Positions 55,284 through 64,000 of a stretch of DNA of 64,000 nucleotides are shown here, piece by piece. How positions within the stretch are numbered: the first letter of the stretch is position 1; each line of letters starts with the position of its first letter. Source of the DNA: Auricularia sp. M13 (taxonomy: Eukaryota; Basidiomycota; Agaricomycetes; Auriculariales; Auriculariaceae); the NCBI GenBank assembly GCA_037042915.1, contig CM073200.1:1426001-1490000 (forward strand), read 5' to 3'. The notes under the pieces are model-generated. The model had not been told where the DNA came from. It saw only the letters and a list, made by a program, of their open reading frames with translations, and did not search any database. A program made the position numbers and the translations under genes.

Positions 55284-57852
55284 TCAAACAGCCTCTGGAC
55301 GTTCAAACCGCCACAGCTGCTCGTAGCGCGGCTCTTCCTTCTTCGCTGAATTGGCTGCAAAGAAGGCGCCGATGCGCTCGTAAAGCGACACCTTCGTTGC
55401 TTTGTCAGGGACACCGGCCCCGGAGTCTTCAGCTAGCAACAGCAGCTCGTCCTGCTCTTGCTCATGTACTTGTCCCACCGTCCCGTGAAGATATGGTTGT
55501 CGCCCTTGATGATTCGGCCGCGCCAGGCGTGCCGCGTCCTTCTTCGCGTCCTTGGCGTCCTTCTCCGCCTGCTGCTGCTGCTTGCGTGCGCGGTTGTCCT
55601 CGGCTTTCTTCTTGACGTGCTCGCGCATCTGGGGCGCAGTTAACGCACCCATCTTGACAGACATGACCGAGCTGCCCTCGTCGGCCGACTTTCGTGCTCG
55701 CTTTGCACGTGCATCTTCGTGGACCTTTCGAGCTTCGGCGTTCTCGAAGTACATCAGTGTATTGTGCGCGTTGGATGCACTCTGCTGAGCCTCGAGAAAC
55801 TGAATCTGCTTTTGAAGCTGCTCGATTTGCGCATCCTTCGCGGCGAGTGGATCGAGCTCGTCATCCGAGTCTGGAGAGGGAATTGCAGCGATACGGGTGG
55901 AACGTGTGGTGTACGGATGGTTCGTGCGCCGCCGTGTTGCAGTCGATGAGGAGCTGTGGCTTGTGGAGCGGGATACAGAAGTGCGCGGTGGACGGGGACC
56001 AAGCGGCTGCGAGTGCGGAAATCCGGCGACAAAGGGCGTGAACGGCGGCACAGGTGGAGGAAGTGGTGGAAGCGGCGCTTTGGCGGGTCGAGAGGGTCGA
56101 GGATCTTCAGCGACGCCTGGATCAGCGCCTTCATTACCGCTGGCAGGTTGACTAGGGTGTGCTGCCGGTGCAGACGGGTCGTCATGTGCATCTGCAGGCG
56201 GCGCAAGACTGCTGGGAAACGAGGCGGTAGAGTCTGCAACAGCAGAGCTGGCAGGCTCTGCATGTAAAGGCGCGGTTGCGTCTGTAGCGACAGTGGCCGA
56301 AGTGTCGAGCACAGTGTGTGGGCTCGGTGGACGAGATGACAGGAGCACGACATCATCGTCATCCGATATGTCAAAGGCGAGCGCTGCGTCGTAGTCGAAG
56401 TCTTCGTCAAAGTCGTCCAGCTGAGCAAATGGAACTGGGTCTGCGGTCGGGGAAGAAGCTCGAATAGCGACATCGAGCTCCGACTCGTCCGCATCATCAT
56501 CAGAGCAGACATCCATGGCCTCGATGGCTGGGGAAGTAAATCGGGCAGTAACTGGGGAGGATGGAACAAGTTCCGTCGATGCGAGGAAGTCGTCGGGGAC
56601 CACAGGCGTGGGCGAATAGTTGTTGCTCGGCGCAAAGTCGGCGTCAGTGAAGACGCTGGCATTGATTGGCCAGAGACTGCTGCGACGCCACGCGTTTTTT
56701 ATGATATCGGGGGTGAACGCATTGGGTCGGACCGACATGTACGCTTCGATGAAGGTGGAACGGGAAATGGGGTTGAGCGTCTTCGAGCGTGCAACTGCGA
56801 GTTCGCGCAGCGGCCCCTGGATGTGGTTGAATATCCCAACGTCCAAGGGCTGCATCTTATGTGTGGTCTTCGGGAACAGCACATAGATAATGACATTATT
56901 ATCGCACGCGTGCTCGAGAACTTCATCGGTCAAGTGAGAACCATGCCCGTCGAAGATGGCCACGATGGGCTTGCCGGACTTGTTCCTCGCGGTAGCCAGT
57001 GGAACAAAATGCCGAGTGAAGTACTCATAGAAGAACTCGTTGGTTGTCCAGCCATTTGCAGTTGCCGCGACGCTGAGAATGAGTTAGCTTCTGCTGCAAG
57101 ATGACCACAATGGCTTACAGTCCGATTTTGTCCGCATATGGCGAGTCCTCTGCCCACCATCTCCCCAGGTTCCCAGGCTTTAACATGAAGCAAGGTGGAA
57201 TGCAGTCGGAACCATCTGCACACACAGTCTCCATGACTGACACTAGCTCCAGATTGTCGCCTCGAAGAATGTACTGCGCGTCGCCCACACCGTAGATAAA
57301 CTTCTTCTTGAGGGCCTTTCTTCCGCCTCCCATTTGACCGCCCACCTCGTCTCCGTTGTACAGATTCTCGATAGGGATACCGTACTCTTCGCAGAGCTCC
57401 CGGAGTCCACGGTGGGTCTCGAGAACGGTCTCCATTGTAAAGTTCTTGGCCCGCTTGGGATCCAGCGCGTAGGCACGAGCTTTGCGAATCGTCTCCTTGT
57501 GGCGCTTTATGAATCTATCAGCCCAGTTCTTCCCAGGTGCATAGCCAAGGATGTTGCATGCGCGGGCGAAGACATCGGCAGCATGCAACGGGCGACCAAG
57601 GAGACCTCGCTGCACAATCCACGACACCAGAGCCTTTTCCTGCGGGGCAGTGAGCAGCTGCTGCTTCTGCCGGGCCTCCTTGCGCGAAGTGCACGTCTTT
57701 TGATAGCGTCTGGTCAACGTAGGGCGAGACACAAGCGGGAACGCGTCGCTAATGCCGGTGAAGTTGGGCTTTTTGCCCTGGGCAGCTGCCTCTTTGCAGA
57801 GCAGGAGTGCCTGCGCGATCTGCTGCTCCCTGTCATCCTTTGGCCTAGCCAT
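55284..57852 (-). CDS. pogo-like DDE transposase with long C-terminal extension
   Basis: Exon 1 57852-57119, intron 57118-57073 (46 bp, GT-AG), exon 2 57072-55284. An N-terminal helix-turn-helix (SRPTLTRRYQK) and CENP-B-type segment (GKNWADRFIKRHKE) bind the ends. The DDE catalytic domain shows NGDEVGG, IFDGHGSHLT and PKTTHKMQPLDVGIFNHI. About 300 residues follow that are unusual for the family: an acidic and Ser/Pro-rich linker, a coiled coil (KDAQIEQLQKQIQFLEAQQ), a Lys/Gln/Ala-rich helix and a C-terminal segment (SLYERIGAFFAANSAKKEEP). Near 55470-55535 two small deletions relative to the left arm shift the frame briefly and restore it. It would cut and paste the element and its relatives. 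Confidence 0.85.
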
Positions 57853-58314
57853 GGATGAGCAGACAGCTGCCCAGGTGATTGACTTTTGGTGCGAGGGAAG
57901 TCGAAGTTCGGCGGAACTTTGACCAAGCTTGCTTCCGATGTTGCGGGCACCCGAGCTGTCACACTGCTCACTGGAAACTCTGGGAGAGCCATAGGCAAGA
58001 TCTTTGTATGATGAGAATTGCTTAATGCTGTATTTGAAACAATCCTACAAAGTTTAGGGCAGTGAGAGAGGTCCAGACAAGTAGCTATGGTCTAGGCAAT
58101 CTAGATACAGCAGCATTCCTGCATGTGCGCACACTCCTGCAACCATCGACGGAGTATTCTGCCTTCGGTCAAGCCATAGATAGTTAATAGATCAGTATAT
58201 GCTGTTGCCCAGAACGTCTCGACCTTGCACGAGAATTATTCGTGCCTCAGGAAGCCGAAAATAGCGAAACGTTCACTACGTGGTGGACCGCTCATTACCG
58301 GGTGGAGTACGGTA

Positions 58315-58566
58315 CCAACCCGGTGCCGTTCAATTTGCTTCTGGTGTCCCCTTGTGCCGTTCAGCCTAGCATCTGCGAGGACCCAGGCCCATTCCGTCCG
58401 CTTCAACGTATTGCGTGTGCTTTGTTTCGCTCGCGCTCTCAAGCGCCCGAAGCCGTACGATCCCCCTGTCGCATGTGCCGACTTTGACTCGGTGTTGAAA
58501 CTGCAGCACGCACCCGAACTCTCGTTCTCGTACCTGGACGACATCGTCTGGGGACCGTTTAGTTAG
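58315..58566 (+). pseudogene. possible 3' exon of an unknown gene cut by the transposon
   Basis: The frame ending at 58566 has a natural-looking C-terminus (KRPKPYDPPVACADFDSVLK, LSFSYLDDIVWGPFS). No matching 5' part was recognised left of the palindrome. Weak call. Confidence 0.3.
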
Positions 58567-59039
58567 CCTTGTTCCTAGCTTTTCCGTTTTGGATTTGCTT
58601 TCCCGCGATGTGTTCGTTCTGCTCTGACGTCGCTTTTCTTTTGCCGGTCTGTCTTCGACGTTGCACATGTCTGTTTTGGCTACATTGATCTAATATGTAA
58701 AGTAGCTATGGAAAATGGGGACACTGTGGCATCTCATGGTTGGACAAATGTCAGTACACCATTTGACGATGTCAATGTACGGCCTGGTGTTTGATCATGA
58801 CGCGCTCACTGGACCCGGGATAGTGAAGTGGTTGTCATTTGTAAGAGATTATTAGCATGAGTTTCTGCAAGAATGTACGACAATAATTTGAGGGTGGTTG
58901 TCAACAAATATCAGCACCACCATTCAGACTATTCACCTATTGATGGAATAATGTTTGTAATGCGTGAGAGAGTGCCACCGAGATTTGTATTGTGCCACCT
59001 TCAATGGATACTCATGGACTCTTGCAGAAAATCATGCTG
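58567..59039. other. intergenic, nothing recognised
   Basis: More AT-rich than its surroundings; no gene or repeat seen. Confidence 0.5.
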
Positions 59040-59320
59040 ATAATCTCCAACAACTCTCGACCACCACTCAATGCCGGGCCCAGTGGCTACGGTTCCCGTC
59101 CGAATACGGCGGCAGTACGGCAGTCCGTTCTCCTCCCTCATCCTCTCCAACTCGGCTCGCAAGTTCGCCAACATTTCTAAGGCGCGCGTTCCAGCTCTGT
59201 GCAGGTATATCCTGGGGTGGTGCGTGCGTGTCCGAAGGTGTTGTCGATCGTGACGTTGATGAAGCGACGCGAGACAGCAAAAGCAATAAGCTGAACCAGT
59301 ACGGTCACTATGGACAACAT
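59040..59320 (-). pseudogene. PY-tail membrane-protein family, internal-deletion relic (copy 5)
   Basis: Starts like a family member: signal peptide (MLSIVTVLVQLIAFAVSRR) then FINVTIDNTFGHARTTPGY. It then jumps straight to the cytoplasmic tail, seen as LANLRAELERMREENGLP in one frame and LPPYSDG in another (compare PPPYSDA in copy 6 and RLRSELERTREELE in copy 4). Ectodomain, stalk and membrane segment are absent. A stop follows the N-terminal piece. An internally deleted, non-functional relic is inferred. Confidence 0.7.
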
Positions 59321-59595
59321 GGCTGGGGGTATGTCTAGCACCAAGGCAGATTGTTGCGCGAGCACGAGCTACCTGGACGAGCATATAATAGCTCCAGTGA
59401 AGTGGGAAGCAACGCTTGTTGCAAAACCAAACTCACTTTGCCATACATATGGAACTCCTGGCTCACAGCTGTGACCAACTTCGAGCGCTGGGAGAGAACC
59501 GTGAAATAATCCGAAATGGGCAGAGTGAGATTGATCTGAGACAAAGATATATGAAGCGGTATTTTCATCTAGGGACACTAACACTCAGGCCGTCC

Positions 59596-60593
59596 TTACG
59601 GTGCAGGTACGACCAGCGTCGTCCGCTCCCCACCCTCCTGCCATGCCGCGACATTCACCGCGCCATCGACAGCAACCACGACTTCCACGACAACCTTCTC
59701 CTTCGCATTCGCCCCAAGCACCAGCGCGCCGAGCACGCCGGTCTTGTGAGTGCGCAGCTCGGGTTCCTGCTCCTCTTCCTCCTCCTCCTCATCCTCCTCG
59801 TCGTCCTCGGCATCTCCGCTCGCCTCTTTGGGCGCGCGCTCCGGTTTGGGCGGGTGGAAGACTTCGACGCGCGCCTCGACGACCTCGAAGCCCACGCGAT
59901 CCGCGTCCTTGGCAACGGGGAACGAGACCGTGCGGCGCGCGGGCAGCGGGGTGTGCGGCGGCACGAGCGCGACGTAGTTTGCCGCAGTCAGCTCCTCGCC
60001 AGCGCCAGGGAAGAACAGCCCAATGGCGCTGCTCGTCGTCTTGGCCTCCGTCGCCGAAAGGTCCGTCTCACTCTCGGCCAGAGCACGGGCTTGCAGGGCG
60101 GCGCCGCCGCCGAGGACCTCCGTCGGGTCTACCGTGTGCGAGAGCACGGTGCGCTCCGGGAAGACCGTCTCGAGCTGCGCGATGAGCCCTGGCAGGCGCG
60201 CGGAGCCGCCCACGAAGAGCACCTCGTCCACCAACAGCGGCTCCAGGCCCTTGTCCGCCAGCAGCAGCGCGCACGGCCGCGGAGACGGCACGGTACACCG
60301 GCGCGACCTCCAGGTCGAAACGCAGCCGGTTAATGCTTGCCGCGAGGTCCATGCCGCCCTTGAGCGACTCGACGCTACACGCCGCCGCGCCGCCGACGCC
60401 GGCGGACAGCGTGCGCTTCGTGGCGTCGACGGCGAGCCGCAGTTTGCGCTCGGCGCGCGCGTCTTCCTCGCTCTGCGGGGGGAGCGCGAGAGGCGTTTTT
60501 GTCTTCTTTGTGAACTCCTTCGCAAAGAAGCCCACGAGGCGGTCGTCGATGGCCTTTGCGCCAGCGCCGGGCGTGAAGGACGTGCCCCGCTTC
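59596..60593 (-). pseudogene. SSZ1-like Hsp70 fragment, 5'-truncated and frameshifted
   Basis: Minus-strand piece of an Hsp70-family protein most like Ssz1, the non-canonical Hsp70 of the ribosome-associated complex that helps nascent chains. Seen: GFFAKEFTKKTK, AVDATKRTLSAG, ACSVESLKGGMDLAASINRL, then after a frame change near 60270-60290, LVDEVLFVGGSARLPGL, VDPTEVLGGGAALQARAL and a C-terminal region with a long Glu/Asp run. The N-terminal half of the ATPase domain is missing and a stop lies just upstream (about 60594). A duplicated, truncated pseudogene is inferred; a full gene should exist elsewhere because SSZ1 is normally single-copy. Confidence 0.75.
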
Positions 60594-61539
60594 TAGGACC
60601 GCTTTGCATTGCATTGCATGATGCGTTGAAGACGCGGGTACAGCTGCGTACCAACTTCAGACTGCCAATACGACTTCGCGATGATAAAGGATACCCAGCG
60701 ACACTAAAATAGAGGCTCATCCTGCCGCATTATTGAATGTGGGAGCTATATCCAGTGGCTAAATTGTGATACGCAGAGGCAACAGCACGGACCAGCAGAT
60801 GCGCAAACAAAACAAAAAAACGGAACATCAAGAGACAGGGCCGCCCGACAAACATTTTCTGTCGTAGTAGCACAGCGCGGACCCAGCAGCGCCGTGGATG
60901 GGTAGGCAGAGGTAAATAGGTACTAGGTGTCGAGGTGTCCCGGGCCCGGAAGCTGCGGAATGTTCGGAGTCCCGGACCCTTCGGTTCGCTGCAATGAACC
61001 TCTACCTGGGGTTCTACTTATTACCTCAGGACATCGCCCGGGTTTGCACGAAGTAGTTCATTATGATTTGCGGTACCTTTCGGCTCCCCAACGTCGAGTC
61101 CATCGAAGGCTAATGCGATGCATGCAGCCCCTGGCGCTCGAGCCAGCATCACGTCAGGGGCGAGCGCGGCGGCGTCGCAACGTCTGGGAACGGGAAATTG
61201 ATGGGCGCGAGCGCGACCTGATAGTGTCCACTGCCGGCCTTTCGCTCTGATTTCTGTGTGCTGAATACTGCAAATGGAAATCACCCCCAACCATCGCTCT
61301 GTTCCGTACGTGGGTCTTAATCATTTTCATATGTTCATCCTGACGTGATATGTCCAGTGTACCAGTGCGAGCAGCCAGCACGTCTGATGCGCAGCGTTAG
61401 CTCGCTGCTGAGCATGTCATGCCCGTAATCCGGTGAGTATAGCAGTTCTAAACAACTACGGACTCGGAGGATTCGATCACATAGCATCTTCAGGTACGTA
61501 TCGCCAGTCCTGTCGGTCCCGCTCGCCCTTCTGGGCAGG
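60594..61539. other. intergenic, nothing recognised
   Basis: No supported gene. Ends in the promoter of membrane-protein copy 6. Confidence 0.5.
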
Positions 61540-61549
61540 TATATATATA
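61540..61549 (+). promoter_or_regulatory. TATA box of membrane-protein copy 6
   Basis: TATATATATA, ending 37 bp before the ATG at 61587; the short spacing implies a very short 5' leader. Confidence 0.6.
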
Positions 61550-61586
61550 CGGGGGATCCTGTGTCCCTCTCTGCATGCTCAGTGCT

Positions 61587-62909
61587 ATGCCCTTCATCGT
61601 TCTGCTGTTGCTCGTGCCGCTCGTTTCCGCGCGTCTCATCAACTTCACTATCGATGATTCGTCTGGAGACTCTCGAACCGGCGTCCAACCACAGTATATA
61701 CCGGAGAGGGCATGGTCCGCTGAGCTTGGGACTGACAGTATTACTCGGTAAGCTGTTGAGCAACTCGCTCTCGAGGCAGACTAACAGGCCGGCAGCCACG
61801 TGCTTCGCAACTCAGAACCCAGTGCGAACATGTCGCTAAACTTCAACGGCAAGTAGACTAGTCTCAAGACATGTTTTTTCTGACGGTGATGTAGGCGTTT
61901 TCATATATACATCCTTCATTATTGATTTGGACGTGGCTCTGACCGTGGACCAAACCAGCACGCTCAAATTCTTTCTGGATGGCCGCTCAGAGGCCGAATC
62001 CATGGAGTACATTTCACTCTCCTCGACTCTCACCAACTCGTTATACAAGAGCACGAGGCGGCTCCTGGGCGGTGACCACTGCATGCTCATCAAGATCGAC
62101 GCAGCGCACATTGGTACTTTCGCATTTGACTACGCTGTCTACACGTACGTTATACGCTATAATATACAAAAGTGGTCTAACTCCCCCATAGGAGAGACGA
62201 TGCAGATACGGAAGCACCTACGAGCAGCTCAGGCAGCGCCACAGTAACACGACTCATAACTAGCCACACAGCAAGGGCATCAAGCACCGGTAGCTCTTGA
62301 AGTTAGTATCCAAGCCTAGCATTACGCCGCGGTACTGACAGATATTCAGGAAATGATCTCGGTGCCGCGGTCGGCGCCACTCTAGGGGGCATGGCGATCG
62401 TCTTCGCACTACTATCATGGTTTTGCATCCGCTGCCGCCGACGTGGAGAACGTCTCCGTGCTCGTGCGTCGCGCGACCCAGACGGAGCTGGCAGCTCCCC
62501 CACGCCGTTCTATGCCCATCCAGACCCGGCCGCCGCTTCTGTGGAGGCCAAGGACACCGACTTCCTGGACGCCAAGGATCCAGTAACCCCACTCATGCAA
62601 CCCGCTCCCTTGTCTTTATTGCCAGCTACGCACACTAAACGTCTCGGCTTCGCTACCAAATCTGTGTTTCTGCGCGTGCCTGCGCTATTAGCGCCGACCG
62701 AGCTGGCGACGACGACTGGGTGGCCCAGTTTACCTGCACCGAATCTGCTACCCGAGGGCGCTTCGTCTACTATGAACACCGCGTATCTCAGGACGGAGCT
62801 GGACAGAGCACGCGCAGAGATCGATATGCTACGGCAGGTGGCCGAGCCGCCGCCTTATTCTGACGCGCGGGCACAGGGAGTCAACATATGTCGGACTCGT
62901 TGCGATTGA
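61587..62909 (+). CDS. single-pass membrane protein, PY-tail family (copy 6)
   Basis: Exons 61587-61747, 61796-61848, 61895-62144, 62192-62289 and 62350-62909; 373 residues. Signal peptide (MPFIVLLLLVPLVSARL), then INFTIDDSSGD, a shorter N-terminal part without the family's Cys-x2-Cys, NMSLNFNG, VFIYTSFIIDL, LKFFLDG, HCMLIKIDAAHIGTFAF and DYAVYT. A Thr/Ser stalk in its own exon, a membrane segment near residues 190-213 (GMAIVFALLSWFCI) with RCRRRGER, and a tail with a coiled-coil-like segment (LRTELDRARAEIDMLRQ) and VAEPPPYSDA, a PPxY motif. The second intron starts with GC (GCAAGT), a known minor donor. One extra intron splits the stalk relative to copies 2 and 4. The most diverged usable copy. 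Confidence 0.8.
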
Positions 62910-63108
62910 GAGCCACGAATGGGCACACTCTGCCCAAGTGAGCAATGACCTCGGTGTGCTTGCCATTGAACCCGAATCTCTTCGATTATGATAACGAAGT
63001 CAATGAATTGCGATTTTACGCGTGCGCAGGACGATCGTGTTCATTGACATGTTGAACGCTTACAGCCGACAAAACCTTGGTGATTTAGTGACAACTAGAA
63101 CGTGAAGC

Positions 63109-63936
63109 TCAACTGAACAACTGGTTCGCCTCCGCAATGGCCCTTGCTCTCGCTGCATCTTCGATGCCTGCGATAACTTGACGCTTAGGTCTAAACGAGC
63201 GCGAGTTGAATTCTGCCGCAACTACTCAGTCGGAAACAATCGGGATCTCATGCCCACTCACGGCCTGAGATGCCATTCCTGTCGTGTGTGTGGCCCAGAA
63301 TCATCTTCGATTTGTACCATGCAAAGAGTTTGATTCGGTAGACCTAGTTGTGGTCAACATGATGGCGCATTATCGGATGCGGGAATAAGACTGACCTTAA
63401 TGTACGGGCTCTCGAAGTCAGGGTAGCGCAGGATACCGATGTCCAACAACGTCTTCTCCTCGTGCTTCTTCTCGATCACAAAGCGATCCATGGTATTGCC
63501 GGCGTGTGCTACGATATCCGATACGACGCTGAGGTCGATAGATGAGCGCGCGGAGAGAATGTCCGGATCGACGATCAGCTTGGTGAACCACGCTTGGACC
63601 TGCGTTCCATAAACTCAGTCGCGGGATGGGAAGCTCGGAGATACGCACCTCCTTGACGACGCTGTCGTACTGCTCGCTCTTCTTCAACCAATTCTTGCGG
63701 TCGACGAGCAGAGTATCCGCACGGTCCACCGCGTTGCCGGTGCACGGCTCGAGAACAGGGTTGCTCATGAGGATGTTCATCATATCGGTCCAGCCACGCT
63801 GGTCCGGTCCAAGTCTTGCAAGAGCCCGCGCAGTGCCTGCCACGGCGACTTTGAGTTCGTCGTCCATGATGCGTAGGGCGCCGGACGTGAGAACGCCGTA
63901 GATCGGTGCGACCTCATTGCTAAAAAGGAAGACGCT
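63109..63936 (-). CDS. conserved protein of unknown function, 5' end outside the window
   Basis: Minus-strand exons 63936-63649, 63599-63396, 63343-63262 and 63212-63109, GT-AG introns of 49-52 bp, phases consistent to a stop at 63109-63111. A 3' splice site at 63937-63938 shows that more exons lie beyond 64000. The sequence looks strongly constrained: MDDELKVAVAGTARAL, QAWFTKLIVDPDILSAR, TLLDIGILRYPDFESPYIK, VYRIKLFAWYKSKM, DRNGISGQFNSRSFRPK and a helical end ARARAIAEANQLFS. I do not know the family name and assign no function. Confidence 0.7.
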
Positions 63937-64000
63937 CTGCAAGGCAGTGAGTGAGATATGAGAAGCGATGGTGAGATCGCTCCGTGAGATATACCGGATC

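Larger units (their letters stand above)
54240..58312 (-). mobile_element. pogo/Tigger-type DNA transposon, right arm of palindrome
   Basis: 4,073 bp, the inverted twin of 50072-54148, with the same terminal repeats and TA flanks (54238-54239 and 58313-58314). The two arms differ mainly by single-base length changes, so they separated very recently or are the same DNA assembled twice. Confidence 0.9.

Noticed and set aside
59416-60333. 305-codon plus frame opposite the SSZ1-like fragment
   Set aside because: Arg-rich shadow; the minus strand has recognisable Hsp70 motifs.
1-64000. CRISPR arrays, bacterial operons, rRNA genes
   Set aside because: The sequence is eukaryotic with spliced genes; the only regular repeats are minisatellites and transposon ends.

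Overview
The window reads as nuclear DNA of a GC-rich basidiomycete, most likely an Agaricomycete. Genes are split by short introns (about 46-70 bp, GT-AG with one GC-AG), expanded fungal families are present, and the protein families are mushroom-type: TKL-like kinases, a TetX-like monooxygenase, an Old Yellow Enzyme, a Mn/Fe superoxide dismutase, and single-pass membrane proteins with an N-terminal ectodomain. No species can be named.

Layout. 0-10 kb: a TetX-like FAD monooxygenase, a broken leucine-rich F-box-like gene, an 8-exon protein kinase with one in-frame stop, a small membrane protein and a C2H2 zinc-finger exon. 10.6-19.5 kb: two related small secreted protein genes; the first is split by a young Ty1/copia LTR retrotransposon (5-bp target duplication, LTRs identical as read). 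20-31.4 kb: a decayed membrane-protein copy, a zinc-knuckle Gag-like/ORF1-like protein, a broken antisense piece of Pcf11, and a LINE with a long intact ORF2 and poly-A tail. 32.6-33.5 kb: superoxide dismutase. 34-35.5 kb: two minisatellite arrays. 36.9-38.5 kb: a second kinase, paralogous to the first with the same exon plan. 40-49 kb: three members of the membrane-protein family around an Old Yellow Enzyme gene. 49.1-49.7 kb: a hAT-like MITE. 50.1-58.3 kb: an 8.2-kb palindrome made of two inverted copies of a pogo/Tigger-type DNA transposon. 59-64 kb: a deleted membrane-protein relic, a truncated SSZ1-like Hsp70 fragment, an intact membrane-protein gene, and the 3' end of an unknown conserved gene.

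The most interesting host signal is the dispersed membrane-protein family (six copies: three usable gene models, three relics). Each good copy has a signal peptide, a conserved ectodomain, a Ser/Thr/Pro stalk, one membrane segment and a cytoplasmic tail ending in a (P/L)PxY motif, which predicts binding to a WW-domain (Rsp5-type) ubiquitin ligase. The second is the pair of Kex2-site-bearing hydrophobic secreted proteins. The region is rich in gene decay, duplications and transposons, as expected for a fast-evolving accessory region. All intron models were built by eye.
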